Shown here: in pieces, positions 44,825 through 53,637 of the stretch
How the letters are laid out: each line of letters begins with the position of its first letter
How positions within the stretch are numbered: the first letter of the stretch is position 1
Origin: a bacterium
Lineage (GTDB): Bacteria; Chloroflexota; Anaerolineae; Caldilineales; Caldilineaceae
NCBI GenBank assembly: GCA_016124945.1
Contig: WGMT01000037.1
Coordinates: forward strand, 1 to 64,000
Length of the DNA: 64,000 nucleotides
Direction: 5' to 3'
Program-made: the position numbers and the translations under genes
Notes under the pieces: model-generated
Told to the model about the DNA's origin: nothing
What the model saw: the letters and a program-made list of their open reading frames with translations, nothing else
Database searches by the model: none

Positions 44825-46351
44825 CTATGCCTCCGGCAAGGGCTCGGTCATTTCCAGGCCCAGATAGTGATAGGTCAACGGTTCGCCGGTACAGGCTTCC
44901 ACACGTTCCAGCCAGGGTGAACTGTTGCCGGTGGACCAGTAGTGACGCCGCACATGGGCCAGCGCGTCATTCGATCCAAAGACAGGCGCAAATTCCCGGC
45001 GCAGGTAGGCGTGGGTCTGCGCTGCGATGAGATCGGCGATAAAGTAGCTGTGCATGCGCATCGGTGACGTCCACCGCGGGGTTGCGGCGAAAGGACGGGG
45101 CTGGTAGCCCACACCCAGGTAGCGGGCGGTGCTCTGCCCGTAACTCTCGTCGAAATCGTGCCCAGGATCGTCCCACGTGGCGAGTTCGGCGGCAACATCG
45201 GCGATGATGCGGCGATGACGGTACATCCACGGCAGCTTGCGGGTGTTGCGATAAGTGGAAATCACCTCTTCGGGCACACCTGTCTTGCGCAGCCAGGATG
45301 GGTAGTGGACAAAGAGCGCCATGAATTGGGCCATGCCTTCAGAGAACATGCTGGATTCTCGCTGCATGGTGTAGGGCACCCGGTTGTACCAACTGTGGAT
45401 GGCGTGTCCATATTCATGGTAGGCCGTGTGGTAGTAGATCATGCCATCGCCGCGGTTGGTGAGGATGCGCACATCGTTAGGGCCGTAGTTCATGCACTGG
45501 CCGCCGTAGGGGCTGTCGTACCAGAAGACGCGGATGTTCATGTGTTGCGTGTCTTCGCCCAGGGCTTCGGCGCAGGCAAAGAGGTTGGGGATCATTTTGT
45601 CGGCAGGGAAGTAGGCAGGATCAGGCCAGGGATCTTGATCAAAGAGAAATTGGATGTCCCAGGGCTGCGCGTCTTGGATGCCGTATTTGTCCGCTTGTTC
45701 GGTGAGATAGTCGGTGTACGTAGGGGCGGTGGTCTCTTCCATTTGGGCAACCCGATCCATGAGCCAGCCACGGTCGATGCCGCTGTACTTCAGCCGCATG
45801 TCGGCGTAGGTGTCGAATCCTTCAACCCTGGCCAGTTCGTTGCGCAGTGAAAACATCTCGCGCGTGATGGCGGCAAGCTCTTCGCCCAGCGGCGTCAGTG
45901 CCGACCATGCCCGTTGGCGGCGTGACCGATCCAGTTCGTGACGCATGATGCGGGTCTGTTCGGTATAAGCGAGCACCTGCCCATCGAGCATAGGACGCCA
46001 ATCGCGGTAGCGGTCACCAATGGTGTGGACGAGTTGACGTAGCGCGGGCGTCTGCTCCAGGCGCGCCACGGTGAAATCCTGATCGAGCAGGGTGGCCCAG
46101 CGTCGCAGGAAAGGATCGTCAACCTCGCTCCCCCAACGGCGGATGACTTCGTGGTTTTCGGCGGTGTAGAGCGCGTCGGCGGCGGCATCGAGGCGGGCGC
46201 GTTCACCCGGATCAAAAGGCTCGCCCATGCGCTGGGCATACTCCAGGCGCGTGCGGGCATAGCCGATGTCGGCAAATTGTCGATCCAGCCCTTCCAAAAA
46301 GTAGCGAAACGTGCCTTCATCTTTGACCAACGGTACAGTTGCGACAGCCAT
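44825..46351 (-). CDS. M3-family oligoendopeptidase
   Basis: A 508-residue zinc endopeptidase of the M3 clan (thimet/PepF-like), which cleaves short peptides in the cytosol. The HExxH motif is YHEYGHAIHS (His 312, Glu 313, His 316) and the third zinc ligand is Glu 338 in FSEGMAQF, at the expected spacing of about 25 residues. The protein is mostly alpha-helical with no signal peptide and is slightly short for the family. AGGAGG precedes ATG 46351. It stands between the M14 and HyuB-like genes. Distant resemblance to M2 or M32 cannot be excluded without a profile search. Confidence 0.85.
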   Translation of the reverse strand: MAVATVPLVKDEGTFRYFLEGLDRQFADIGYARTRLEYAQRMGEPFDPGERARLDAAADALYTAENHEVIRRWGSEVDDPFLRRWATLLDQDFTVARLEQTPALRQLVHTIGDRYRDWRPMLDGQVLAYTEQTRIMRHELDRSRRQRAWSALTPLGEELAAITREMFSLRNELARVEGFDTYADMRLKYSGIDRGWLMDRVAQMEETTAPTYTDYLTEQADKYGIQDAQPWDIQFLFDQDPWPDPAYFPADKMIPNLFACAEALGEDTQHMNIRVFWYDSPYGGQCMNYGPNDVRILTNRGDGMIYYHTAYHEYGHAIHSWYNRVPYTMQRESSMFSEGMAQFMALFVHYPSWLRKTGVPEEVISTYRNTRKLPWMYRHRRIIADVAAELATWDDPGHDFDESYGQSTARYLGVGYQPRPFAATPRWTSPMRMHSYFIADLIAAQTHAYLRREFAPVFGSNDALAHVRRHYWSTGNSSPWLERVEACTGEPLTYHYLGLEMTEPLPEA

Positions 46352-46626
46352 CTGAGCCTCCTATCTAGAGTTTCAATCATTCACGATTTACCCCGATATC
46401 GAGAAGAGAGCATCCTCAGAATCTGTTTGAAAAGAGCCGTTCGCTGGTTTCGATACGCTGTCATGGATGGTAGACTAGCGCTGGTTGAGCAGCGTAGCGA
46501 GTCGAAACCAAGCGGGTTGGTCGCATCACAGCCGCTACTCAACCGACGCTCACTCCCAGTCTCTGCTTTTCAATCCGGTTTTAAGCTCAAATGCTCACTC
46601 CGCATCAAAATCATGGATGGCTGAAC
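46352..46626. other. Intergenic region with dispersed repeat pieces
   Basis: No gene is seen. 46368-46389 (GAGTTTCAATCATTCACG...) matches 51291-51312 with about two differences. 46591-46618 read in reverse matches the sequence following it there (ATTTTGATGCGGAGT). Between them an imperfect inverted repeat joins GGTTTCGATACGCTG (46446-46460) to CAGCGTAGCGAGTCGAAACC (ending 46509). The region breaks the otherwise tight operon. Confidence 0.6.
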
Positions 46627-48348
46627 TTAGAATGCGCTGAGCGCCAGCGTCTTGCGTTGTGTCCCGGCTTTCTGTGCCGCGGCCTCGACGGTCACCGTGG
46701 CGTCCTCGCTGTCGGCGCGCACCAGCCACTCCACCACACGGCTATCGGTTCCCCAGGGTGGATTCCAACCCGACCACCCAGTGCGGCGGCTCGACATGCC
46801 GTCCAGGTGACCGAGATCGCGCACAGCCTCATTCATCAACAACGTGGCGTTTTCCGTCTCGATCTTCACCGTCACGCCGGGGATTTCACCTGTCTGGAGG
46901 CCCATTTCGGTGAGGTGGGTGGGCAGGTAGCCCAGATTCTTCACCACCACTCGCACCAGATAGAGCTGTGCGCCCAGGTGTTCAACCAGCGTATCGGTGA
47001 TCTCAAGTTGCGGCGAAGAGGCGGCCATGCGCAGGGTGAAGTCCACCACAGGTTTGGCGACGTCCTCTACCAGGTGACCGGGCGCATTGCGGATGACGCC
47101 CATGGCGTCCCAGCCGCCGAGTTCCACCGCGCCCAGTTGGGGGTGCGTGTAGGCGTGCCAGCCGATGAAGCCTTTGCCGTCGAGCTGTTCGTCGCACCAC
47201 TTGAGCAGCGCCAGTTGATGTTCCGTCCCTTTGGCGCCGACAGGAAAGTGATCCATGCGCCGAATCCCGGCGGCAAAGGCGAGATCCCACAGTTCCGTGG
47301 CCAGGATGGGGATGCCCAGTTGTTCGTAGAGCCAGTCGCCGAAGCCGCCGTTGCGGGCGTTGCGTTTGTCGCGTGTGAAGTCCTCAAAAATCGAGGCAAG
47401 GCGATAGCCTGTGATCTCGGCGCCGACGCCGCCTAGCGTCTTGAAGAGGTAGACGTCTTCGGGCGGGAGTTCGGCATCCGCCCGATACGAGGACGGACGC
47501 AGGATCAGCGCGCCGTGTGTGTGGTGGGCCAGCGCGCCGGCGATGTTGCGATGGCTCAAAATGAAGCGGGCGACAGCCATTGCCTCGGGTTCGTTGAGCG
47601 GGTGTTCGCCTGCACCATATTCGCCCCGTTCCGGCGCCCAGAAGACGGGAAATTGGCGGTTGAGATTACCATGTGGTGGCTTGGGAATGACAATCTCCGC
47701 ACCGTCGAAGTCGTTGATGAAGCCTTCGGGCAGTAGCCGGTAGTAGACGCCGCCCTCTTCGCCCGGTTCGCGCCGCAGCATAAGACGCGGATCGTCGGTG
47801 GAAATCTTCCACTCGCCGGCGGGGTCGGGGTAGCGCATCTGCAAGATGTAGCCGTCACCGTCCACATCGGCGGGGTAAAGTCCTTTGGGCGGTTGAAATT
47901 CCCAGGGCAGGTAGTGGCCGTTGCCCACATGGTTGTAGGGCGTGGTCATGCTGTATTCGGCGCCGTCGGGGTTGATGTTGGGCGCAATGTAGAAGGCCCG
48001 TGTCGCCAGGAGATTGGCGACGGAGGCCTCTTCGCTTTGTCGGCTGAGCAAGTGGACAATGGTGTAGAGCGCCACCTGACAGCCGAGGACTTCTTCGCCG
48101 TGATTGTTGCCGTCGACGTAGTAGGCTGGTTTGTCCTCGGCGGGGCCAGTGGAAAAATCGGTGATCTCAGCCATCCACAATTCGCGCCCCTGGTGACTTT
48201 GCCCAATGCTGTAAAGACGCATGAATTGTGGGTAGGCCGCTTCGAGTTCCTGGAGCACCCGCGTGAGATCGGCGTAGCGGTGATAACGTGTCCAATCAAT
48301 GACGGGCGGCGGCGGCAGTTGGGTGGAATCGGTTGGGGGTGTGGACAT
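46627..48348 (-). CDS. M14-family zinc carboxypeptidase
   Basis: A 573-residue M14 carboxypeptidase, which removes C-terminal residues from peptides. The HxxE zinc motif is NNHGEEVLG (His 83, Glu 86), the substrate Arg is in NLNRQFP, and the third His lies in ALAHHTHGA (around 275-278). The catalytic Glu is probably in ILATELWDLAF near residue 350. The C-terminal 170 residues form an extra beta-rich domain. There is no signal peptide, so it is likely cytoplasmic, unlike many M14 enzymes. Its ribosome-binding site (AGGA) lies inside the end of the preceding DUF1028 gene, 5 bp away, so the two are translated together. Confidence 0.9.
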   Translation of the reverse strand: MSTPPTDSTQLPPPPVIDWTRYHRYADLTRVLQELEAAYPQFMRLYSIGQSHQGRELWMAEITDFSTGPAEDKPAYYVDGNNHGEEVLGCQVALYTIVHLLSRQSEEASVANLLATRAFYIAPNINPDGAEYSMTTPYNHVGNGHYLPWEFQPPKGLYPADVDGDGYILQMRYPDPAGEWKISTDDPRLMLRREPGEEGGVYYRLLPEGFINDFDGAEIVIPKPPHGNLNRQFPVFWAPERGEYGAGEHPLNEPEAMAVARFILSHRNIAGALAHHTHGALILRPSSYRADAELPPEDVYLFKTLGGVGAEITGYRLASIFEDFTRDKRNARNGGFGDWLYEQLGIPILATELWDLAFAAGIRRMDHFPVGAKGTEHQLALLKWCDEQLDGKGFIGWHAYTHPQLGAVELGGWDAMGVIRNAPGHLVEDVAKPVVDFTLRMAASSPQLEITDTLVEHLGAQLYLVRVVVKNLGYLPTHLTEMGLQTGEIPGVTVKIETENATLLMNEAVRDLGHLDGMSSRRTGWSGWNPPWGTDSRVVEWLVRADSEDATVTVEAAAQKAGTQRKTLALSAF

Positions 48349-48353
48349 GGTTT

Positions 48354-49343
48354 CTATCCTGTGGTGGACAAAGTTTGCTGGGCGCGCATTTCCAGGTAGG
48401 CGAGGACGCGACTATCGAGCCACTCCAGCGGCAGCGCGATCCGGCGGCGTAGATTTTCGCGCCTCGAAACAATTTGCAGCGCGTCGATCAAGCCAGAGGA
48501 GACGATCCCATTGGTCTCACCTGTGTAATCGCCCATCTGCATCAGCGCACGCTGCAAACGGGTGACGGTGGCAGAGTCCAGCGCAAGCTGCTCTGTGGGC
48601 AAGGTGGTGTGATAGACCAGTTCGTAGACGTCCAACAGGCGGCCCAACTCGTGATGGGGATCCAGATGATCGTCGACGCGTAGATCGATGGTGGGCTCGG
48701 TGAAGACGTCGAAGCGGGCGCCGGGCATGATCCGGGTGACGTAGAGCGCGGTGGCCTGCCGTCCGCGCGAATCGCCGCCGACGCGGTCCCCTTCGGTGAG
48801 TGAATCCACGAGCCGCCGAGCCAGAGAGAGGCCCGTGCCCGCCGTCGCCGCGAAGTGATCGATCATGGCCTGGCAGCCTTCGCCGCTGATCAGCATATTG
48901 CCCTGCGCGGCGCAATGCTCGCCGAGCACCCCACCCGCCCAAGGGCCGCACCGATCCCCGGTGTAGGTGACAATGTCGCCTGTGCCGTCGATGATGGCCA
49001 TTTGGCGCAGATGGCGGAAGCGGTCTTTGACCATGAGCCGGTCCATCACCTCCTCGGCGCTAAGACCGCGGCGCAGCAGAGAAACGGCTTCGCTGCCATT
49101 GTCGGCGTTGAGGTGGGCCTGTACCACAGCGACACCCACGCCGGGCGCGCCCCAACAGGTCCTTGCGCCGACGGCGAGGAAACGTGAGGCGATGGCGATG
49201 CCCCATGCCGGTCCTGTCGGGTCATAGCCGACAATAGAAAAGGTAGAGACGAGTGGGCCGGCCTGCGCCTCTACATCAAAATCATCTGCGGCAGATCCAG
49301 CGGGATCTGCCGCATACATACCCAAGTTAGATGGATGGGGCAT
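48354..49343 (-). CDS. DUF1028 Ntn-hydrolase-like protein
   Basis: A 329-residue protein of the DUF1028 family, which has the N-terminal-nucleophile hydrolase fold. The signature is STFSIVGYDPTGPAWGIAIA, then WGAPGVGVAVVQAH and GNMLISGEGC. DUF1028 proteins usually begin almost directly at the FSIV strand, but here about 33 residues precede it and no start codon lies closer, which would suit a propeptide removed to expose Ser or Thr. The C-terminal third (DVYELVYHTTLP to the end) resembles the small helical domain often found in this family. The gene starts 3 bp after the OppC stop and ends 5 bp before M14. The substrate is unknown; a peptide or amide is inferred. Confidence 0.85.
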   Translation of the reverse strand: MPHPSNLGMYAADPAGSAADDFDVEAQAGPLVSTFSIVGYDPTGPAWGIAIASRFLAVGARTCWGAPGVGVAVVQAHLNADNGSEAVSLLRRGLSAEEVMDRLMVKDRFRHLRQMAIIDGTGDIVTYTGDRCGPWAGGVLGEHCAAQGNMLISGEGCQAMIDHFAATAGTGLSLARRLVDSLTEGDRVGGDSRGRQATALYVTRIMPGARFDVFTEPTIDLRVDDHLDPHHELGRLLDVYELVYHTTLPTEQLALDSATVTRLQRALMQMGDYTGETNGIVSSGLIDALQIVSRRENLRRRIALPLEWLDSRVLAYLEMRAQQTLSTTG

Positions 49344-49346
49344 TGT

Positions 49347-50270
49347 TTAGCTCCTCAAACGGGGATCGAGTACATCGCGCAGCCAGTCGCCCAAAAAGAT
49401 AATGCCCAACACCGTAAAGGCAATGGCAACGCCAGGAAAGACCACAAGCCACCAGGCCGAAGAGATGTATTCGCGACCGGTGGAGACCATCAAGCCCCAG
49501 GTGACGGTGGGCGGCTGCACGCCCAACCCCAAAAAGCTAAGGCTCGACTCAGCCAGAATGGTGCTGGCGACGTCCAGGGTGGCCAGCACCAACCAGGAGG
49601 CGAAGGTATTGGGCATGATGTGGCGCAGCGCAATGCGGTAGGATGGTGCGCCTACGGTTCGGGCGGCGGTGACAAAATCGCGCTGCCGGATCGACAGCGT
49701 CTCCCCGCGCACCACGCGCGCATAGCCCGCCCAACCAGTTAACCCCAACACGAGGATAATCGTGGTGAGGCTGGGGCCGAGCACGCCAATCACCGCCAGC
49801 ACGAGGATGATGAAGGGGATCGACATCAAAATGTCGATGAAGCGGCTGATGATCTGGTCGGTCAACCCCCCTTTGAAGCCGGCGATCAAACCGAGCGCCG
49901 CCCCCAACACACCACTGACCAGCGCCGCCGAAATCCCCACAATGACAGAGATACGGCTGCCGTAGAGCAGGCGACTGTATACGTCGCGGCCAAGCTGATC
50001 GGTGCCGAGCAAGAAGTTAGGATCGCTGCCTTCCACCCAGATGGGCGGCAGAAAGCGCTGCTGACGATGGTGCTGATTGGGATCATGTGGCGCGATCAGT
50101 GGGGCAAAGATTGCCACACTGAGCACCACCAACACCATCACCGTGCCGATGACGCCTACAGGGCTACGCGTCCACTGACCGAAGAGACGCGACCATCGGT
50201 TTGATTGTCGCGTGATCGGGATCGAAAGAGATGTCGCGGTTCCATGCTGTTGCAACTTTGCCCCTGTCAT
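49347..50270 (-). CDS. Dpp/Opp-type ABC permease (OppC-like)
   Basis: A 307-residue DppC/OppC-family permease. Features in order are a cytoplasmic tail, first helix (VGVIGTVMVLVVLSVAIFAP), the LLGTDQLGRDVYSRLLYG segment, five helices, the EAA loop AARTVGAPSYRIALRHIMP and the terminus GDWLRDVLDPRLRS. The frame stays open upstream to 50483, but that stretch overlaps the OppB gene and looks nothing like a permease, so ATG 50270 is chosen; it lies 8 bp after the OppB stop behind AGGACAAGG. It forms the channel with OppB. No OppD/OppF follows. Confidence 0.92.
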   Translation of the reverse strand: MTGAKLQQHGTATSLSIPITRQSNRWSRLFGQWTRSPVGVIGTVMVLVVLSVAIFAPLIAPHDPNQHHRQQRFLPPIWVEGSDPNFLLGTDQLGRDVYSRLLYGSRISVIVGISAALVSGVLGAALGLIAGFKGGLTDQIISRFIDILMSIPFIILVLAVIGVLGPSLTTIILVLGLTGWAGYARVVRGETLSIRQRDFVTAARTVGAPSYRIALRHIMPNTFASWLVLATLDVASTILAESSLSFLGLGVQPPTVTWGLMVSTGREYISSAWWLVVFPGVAIAFTVLGIIFLGDWLRDVLDPRLRS

Positions 50271-50278
50271 ACCTTGTC

Positions 50279-51217
50279 CTATGAGTTCGTCGCAATGCGC
50301 GGATCGAGGAACGAATAGAGCACGTCCACAATGAGGTTGGACGCCATCACAATCAACGACGTAACGAACAGACCGGCCTGAACCACTGCATTGTCTCGTG
50401 CAAAGATGGCATCCACCATCAATCGCCCCATGCCCGGCCAGGCAAAGATCTGCTCGATGATGACCGCGCCGCCGAGGAGCCACGCCACATTTAAGCCAAG
50501 TACAGTCACCACAGGGATCAGGGCATTGCGCATGGCGTGGTTCAGAATCACAACATGCTCCGGCAGTCCTTTGGCGCGGGCTGTTTTGACGTAATCCTCT
50601 TTGAGCACTTCCAGCATCGACGAGCGGATCAGGCGGGTGAAGGTTGTCACCATGCCGGTCGAAAGCGTCAGTGCAGGCAGAATAAGATGTTTCCAGTACG
50701 GTTGGTCGGTCGTGGCCCCGGTGCCTGAGACAGGCAACATGCGAAAGGTCACGGCGAAGAGGAGGATGAGCATGATGGCAAGCCAGAAGCCGGGGACAGC
50801 GCGCCCACCCACCGAAATCGCCGTGACAAAGAGATCGATAGGCGAGTTACGTTTCAATGCAGAGACGACACCCAACGGCACCGCAACCACAATCGCCAAG
50901 ACCAACGACGCAATCCCCAGGTGTGCGGTGTAGGGCAGGGCCTGCATCACCATGTCCCAGGCGGGCTGGCGGTTACGAAACGACTGGCCGAAATCTCCCT
51001 GTACGGCGCGAAACAAGAAATCGAAATACTGCACAAAGACGGGGCGATCAAACCCATAGGTGCGGCGTACTTCTTCGATCTGCTCGTTGGTGTAATAGTC
51101 TGGCACCAACTGCAACACAGGATCGCCCTTGATGCGAATCAGTGTAAACACAATCAAAGTCACCCCAATCAAGATGGGGATCATCAGAAGGAGTCGCTTA
51201 AAGATGTATAGCAGCAT
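50279..51217 (-). CDS. Dpp/Opp-type ABC permease (OppB-like)
   Basis: A 312-residue DppB/OppB-family inner-membrane permease. It begins LLYIFKRLLLMIPILIGVTL, has the family block following FTLIRIKGDPV and VQGDFGQSF, an EAA loop around KTARAKGLPEHVVILNHAM, and the usual end YSFLDPRIATNS. GAAGG precedes ATG 51217. The next gene, OppC, starts 8 bp downstream and the binding-protein gene is upstream, after a 400-bp gap containing repeats and a hairpin. Peptide import into the hydrolase-rich cytoplasm is the likely role. Confidence 0.92.
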   Translation of the reverse strand: MLLYIFKRLLLMIPILIGVTLIVFTLIRIKGDPVLQLVPDYYTNEQIEEVRRTYGFDRPVFVQYFDFLFRAVQGDFGQSFRNRQPAWDMVMQALPYTAHLGIASLVLAIVVAVPLGVVSALKRNSPIDLFVTAISVGGRAVPGFWLAIMLILLFAVTFRMLPVSGTGATTDQPYWKHLILPALTLSTGMVTTFTRLIRSSMLEVLKEDYVKTARAKGLPEHVVILNHAMRNALIPVVTVLGLNVAWLLGGAVIIEQIFAWPGMGRLMVDAIFARDNAVVQAGLFVTSLIVMASNLIVDVLYSFLDPRIATNS

Positions 51218-51618
51218 AGGATCTGCCTTCTACAAAGAGTTCAAGTAACTCAGTTATTCAGGTGCGTCTTAACTGAAACTGAACAGTTACGAGTTTCAGT
51301 CATTCACAATTTTGATGCGGAGTAGGCATCCTCAGATGCCGGGTAGACCTGGACAAGCCGCATCTGAGTTATTCATGCGCTTTGCTGCGCCACGGCGGAT
51401 GAAAGTTGTGGGCACGGATTGGGGAAACACGGATTTTTTCGGATGGATCCGTGTTTGCTTTGATCCGTGTCCACAGGGTCCTTTCAGGGCAGGATGCGCT
51501 CTCCGCAATTTCGCAGAACATTATGGAGGACTGAGTTAAGACGTGTGACACAGAGACTGTGAGCCATACATTACGTGGCTCACAGCCTCTGGTCTGCTCT
51601 CGTGGACTCTAAAACTAC
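51218..51618. other. Intergenic region: two dispersed repeats and a terminator-like hairpin
   Basis: No gene is supported. 51291-51312 repeats 46368-46389, and 51461-51497 repeats 41501-41536. CTGTGAGCCA (51557-51566) pairs with TGGCTCACAG (51576-51585), extendable to 15 bp with one mismatch; on the minus strand this follows the binding-protein stop by about 30 bp and would attenuate expression of the permeases. CACGGAT/ATCCGTG pairs also lie at 51424-51465. Confidence 0.6.
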
Positions 51619-53247
51619 CTATTCAACCACTTTCAGGTTGTGGAGCATCATCATGCCGTCTGGTGGCGGCGTCCAATCCAGGTCGGCGCGAATCCCCATA
51701 GCCTCGGGCATCTGGAAAAGCGGGATCACGATCATGTTCTCGGCTACCAGATTGGCATATTCCACAACCGTTTCACAACGGGCCGCCGGATCCATGGTGG
51801 TGTTGGCAACTTCGGCCAGGGTGTCAACCTCTTCAAACGAGTGACGGGTGCGTACGACTGACCGTGTACCAAATTTGGTGTCGTAATTGAGGATGAAGAT
51901 CCACGGGTCGGTGATGCGATTGCCCAGGCTTTGCACCATCAGCTCTTCGTTCTGGCCGCGATAGACAGTCTCGTTGAAAGTTGATGACTCGAGAATGTCC
52001 AGGCGCACTTCGAACCCAACATCTTCGAGCATGGAAGCGATGGTCTCTGCGATTTCACGCATGCCGATGTACTGCCCGAAGGTGCTGTGTAGCGCAATCT
52101 CGGGCCCACCGGGGACATCCGGATAGCCCGCTGCCGCCATCAATTCCTTCGCCTTTTCCGGATCAAAGGGATTGACGTTGTAGAGTGTGCCGTCCACTGC
52201 ATCGGAGCAGGGCAGAGGCGGCGTCAAGCGTGTGAGCGTGGGCACGCCGACACCACCAATTAGATCAACCAATTCCTGGCGGTCGATAGCATAGCTGATG
52301 GCCTGCCGAATTTCAGGGATGGACGTTGCCACACCGTCTACACCTTCGGGCGCGGTGTGGCCCACCGTCAATTCATAGACACGATCCGTCAGGTAGCGGA
52401 CCACCTTGAGATTGTCTTCTCCGTCAATACGGGGCCAATCTTGGGGCAGAATGCCGGTGGTAATGTCCACGCCGCCGGTTAACAGTTCGGCCACACGGGT
52501 TGAGGCCTCAGGAATGACGCGGAAGACCAGTTCGTCCACCACGGGCTTTCCACCCCAGTAGTCTGGATTGGCCTCAAAGCGCACAAAGGACTCACGTTCA
52601 AACTCCACCAGTTTGAAGGGGCCGGTGCCGATACCGAAGTTGGCCAGGCCGTCGTTGCCCACTTCTTCTACATAGGTCTCGTTGACCACGCCACAGCCTG
52701 TGCTGCCCAGCTTGCTCAAGAAGGCCGGTTCGGCGTAGGGCGTAATGATGTCGATGGTGTAGTCGTCGATGATTTCCACAGAGTCGACAAACGCCCACTG
52801 ATCAAAGACGATGAACTGCTCACGTGAACCGTTGATGATGCGGTTGATCGAGTAGGCGGCATCTGCGGCGGTGAAGGGTTCACCGTTGTGGAAGGTAACC
52901 CCCTGGCGTAAGTTCATGCGCCAGGTGAGATCGTCTACGTTTTCCCAAGATTCGGCCAACCAACCGGTGATTTCACCGCTCTCTCGGTCGGCAAAGACCA
53001 GACAGTCGTAGACATGCATCTCGATCCATTCAGAAGCCGTCCCCCACCCGGCCGGTGGATCCCAAGATTCAACACCGCTGCCCTGGGCCACCACAACACG
53101 CACCGGCGCGTCGTCAACCATGGCGTCGGCGGCCCCTGCTTCGCTTGGTGCTGACGGTGCAGTGGGTGAAGCGGGGGCGGCGCAGCCGGTGAAGAACAAC
53201 GTTGTGACGAGTAGACACTGAACCAAACGGAAAAAGTGATTTGGCAT
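51619..53247 (-). CDS. ABC transporter family 5 solute-binding lipoprotein
   Basis: A 542-residue family 5 (OppA/DppA-like) binding protein. A short signal peptide ends at lipobox FFTGC, followed by a Ser/Ala/Pro-rich linker. Family features include LAESWENVDDLTWRMNLRQG, VTFHNGEPFTAADAAYS and IRQAISYAIDRQELVD. GGGAGG sits 8 bp before ATG 53247. It is the first gene of the minus-strand locus whose permeases and eight hydrolase-type genes follow, so its ligand is most likely a peptide; the sequence does not show which. Confidence 0.92.
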   Translation of the reverse strand: MPNHFFRLVQCLLVTTLFFTGCAAPASPTAPSAPSEAGAADAMVDDAPVRVVVAQGSGVESWDPPAGWGTASEWIEMHVYDCLVFADRESGEITGWLAESWENVDDLTWRMNLRQGVTFHNGEPFTAADAAYSINRIINGSREQFIVFDQWAFVDSVEIIDDYTIDIITPYAEPAFLSKLGSTGCGVVNETYVEEVGNDGLANFGIGTGPFKLVEFERESFVRFEANPDYWGGKPVVDELVFRVIPEASTRVAELLTGGVDITTGILPQDWPRIDGEDNLKVVRYLTDRVYELTVGHTAPEGVDGVATSIPEIRQAISYAIDRQELVDLIGGVGVPTLTRLTPPLPCSDAVDGTLYNVNPFDPEKAKELMAAAGYPDVPGGPEIALHSTFGQYIGMREIAETIASMLEDVGFEVRLDILESSTFNETVYRGQNEELMVQSLGNRITDPWIFILNYDTKFGTRSVVRTRHSFEEVDTLAEVANTTMDPAARCETVVEYANLVAENMIVIPLFQMPEAMGIRADLDWTPPPDGMMMLHNLKVVE

Positions 53248-53637
53248 CGATTTCGCCTCCCATCAGACTAGTAAACGATTGGAAGAGTAAGTACACCTGT
53301 AGGGCAGCAAAGCAGAAGTCGGAAAAACGGCAGGACAACAATCACGGTAAGATCATTTTGCCAAACAGTGCCGGCAAACTTACGGTTTTTGGCTAGATTA
53401 GGGGTGTATTCAATGGGTGAGCGAACAAAGAGGATGAGGGGACACGGTCAACAGACAACTGTTAACTGTTATCTCTAGCTCTTGGGGCCTATTTTATCAC
53501 TAGTACGTAGGAATAAAAACGAACAATAATCTACAAATCATGTAGTTACATTTATGTGCAGTTTGCACATAAATTGAAAGTCTTTAACTTTTCCTCCCAT
53601 CCACGTTTGGTATGAAGAGGTGCAAATCTTTGGTTGC
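53248..53637. other. AT-rich intergenic region with an 11-bp hairpin
   Basis: The gap upstream of the binding-protein gene contains an AT-rich stretch (53480-53600). ATTTATGTGCA (53550-53560) and TGCACATAAAT (53564-53574) form a perfect hairpin with a 3-nt loop, 63 bp past the DapA-like gene's stop. It may be that gene's terminator or an operator for the next operon. Promoter boxes for the transport locus must lie here but none is convincing. Confidence 0.55.

Noticed and set aside
50271..50483. Longer start of the OppC-like permease
   Set aside because: The added 71 residues overlap the OppB gene out of frame and do not resemble a permease.
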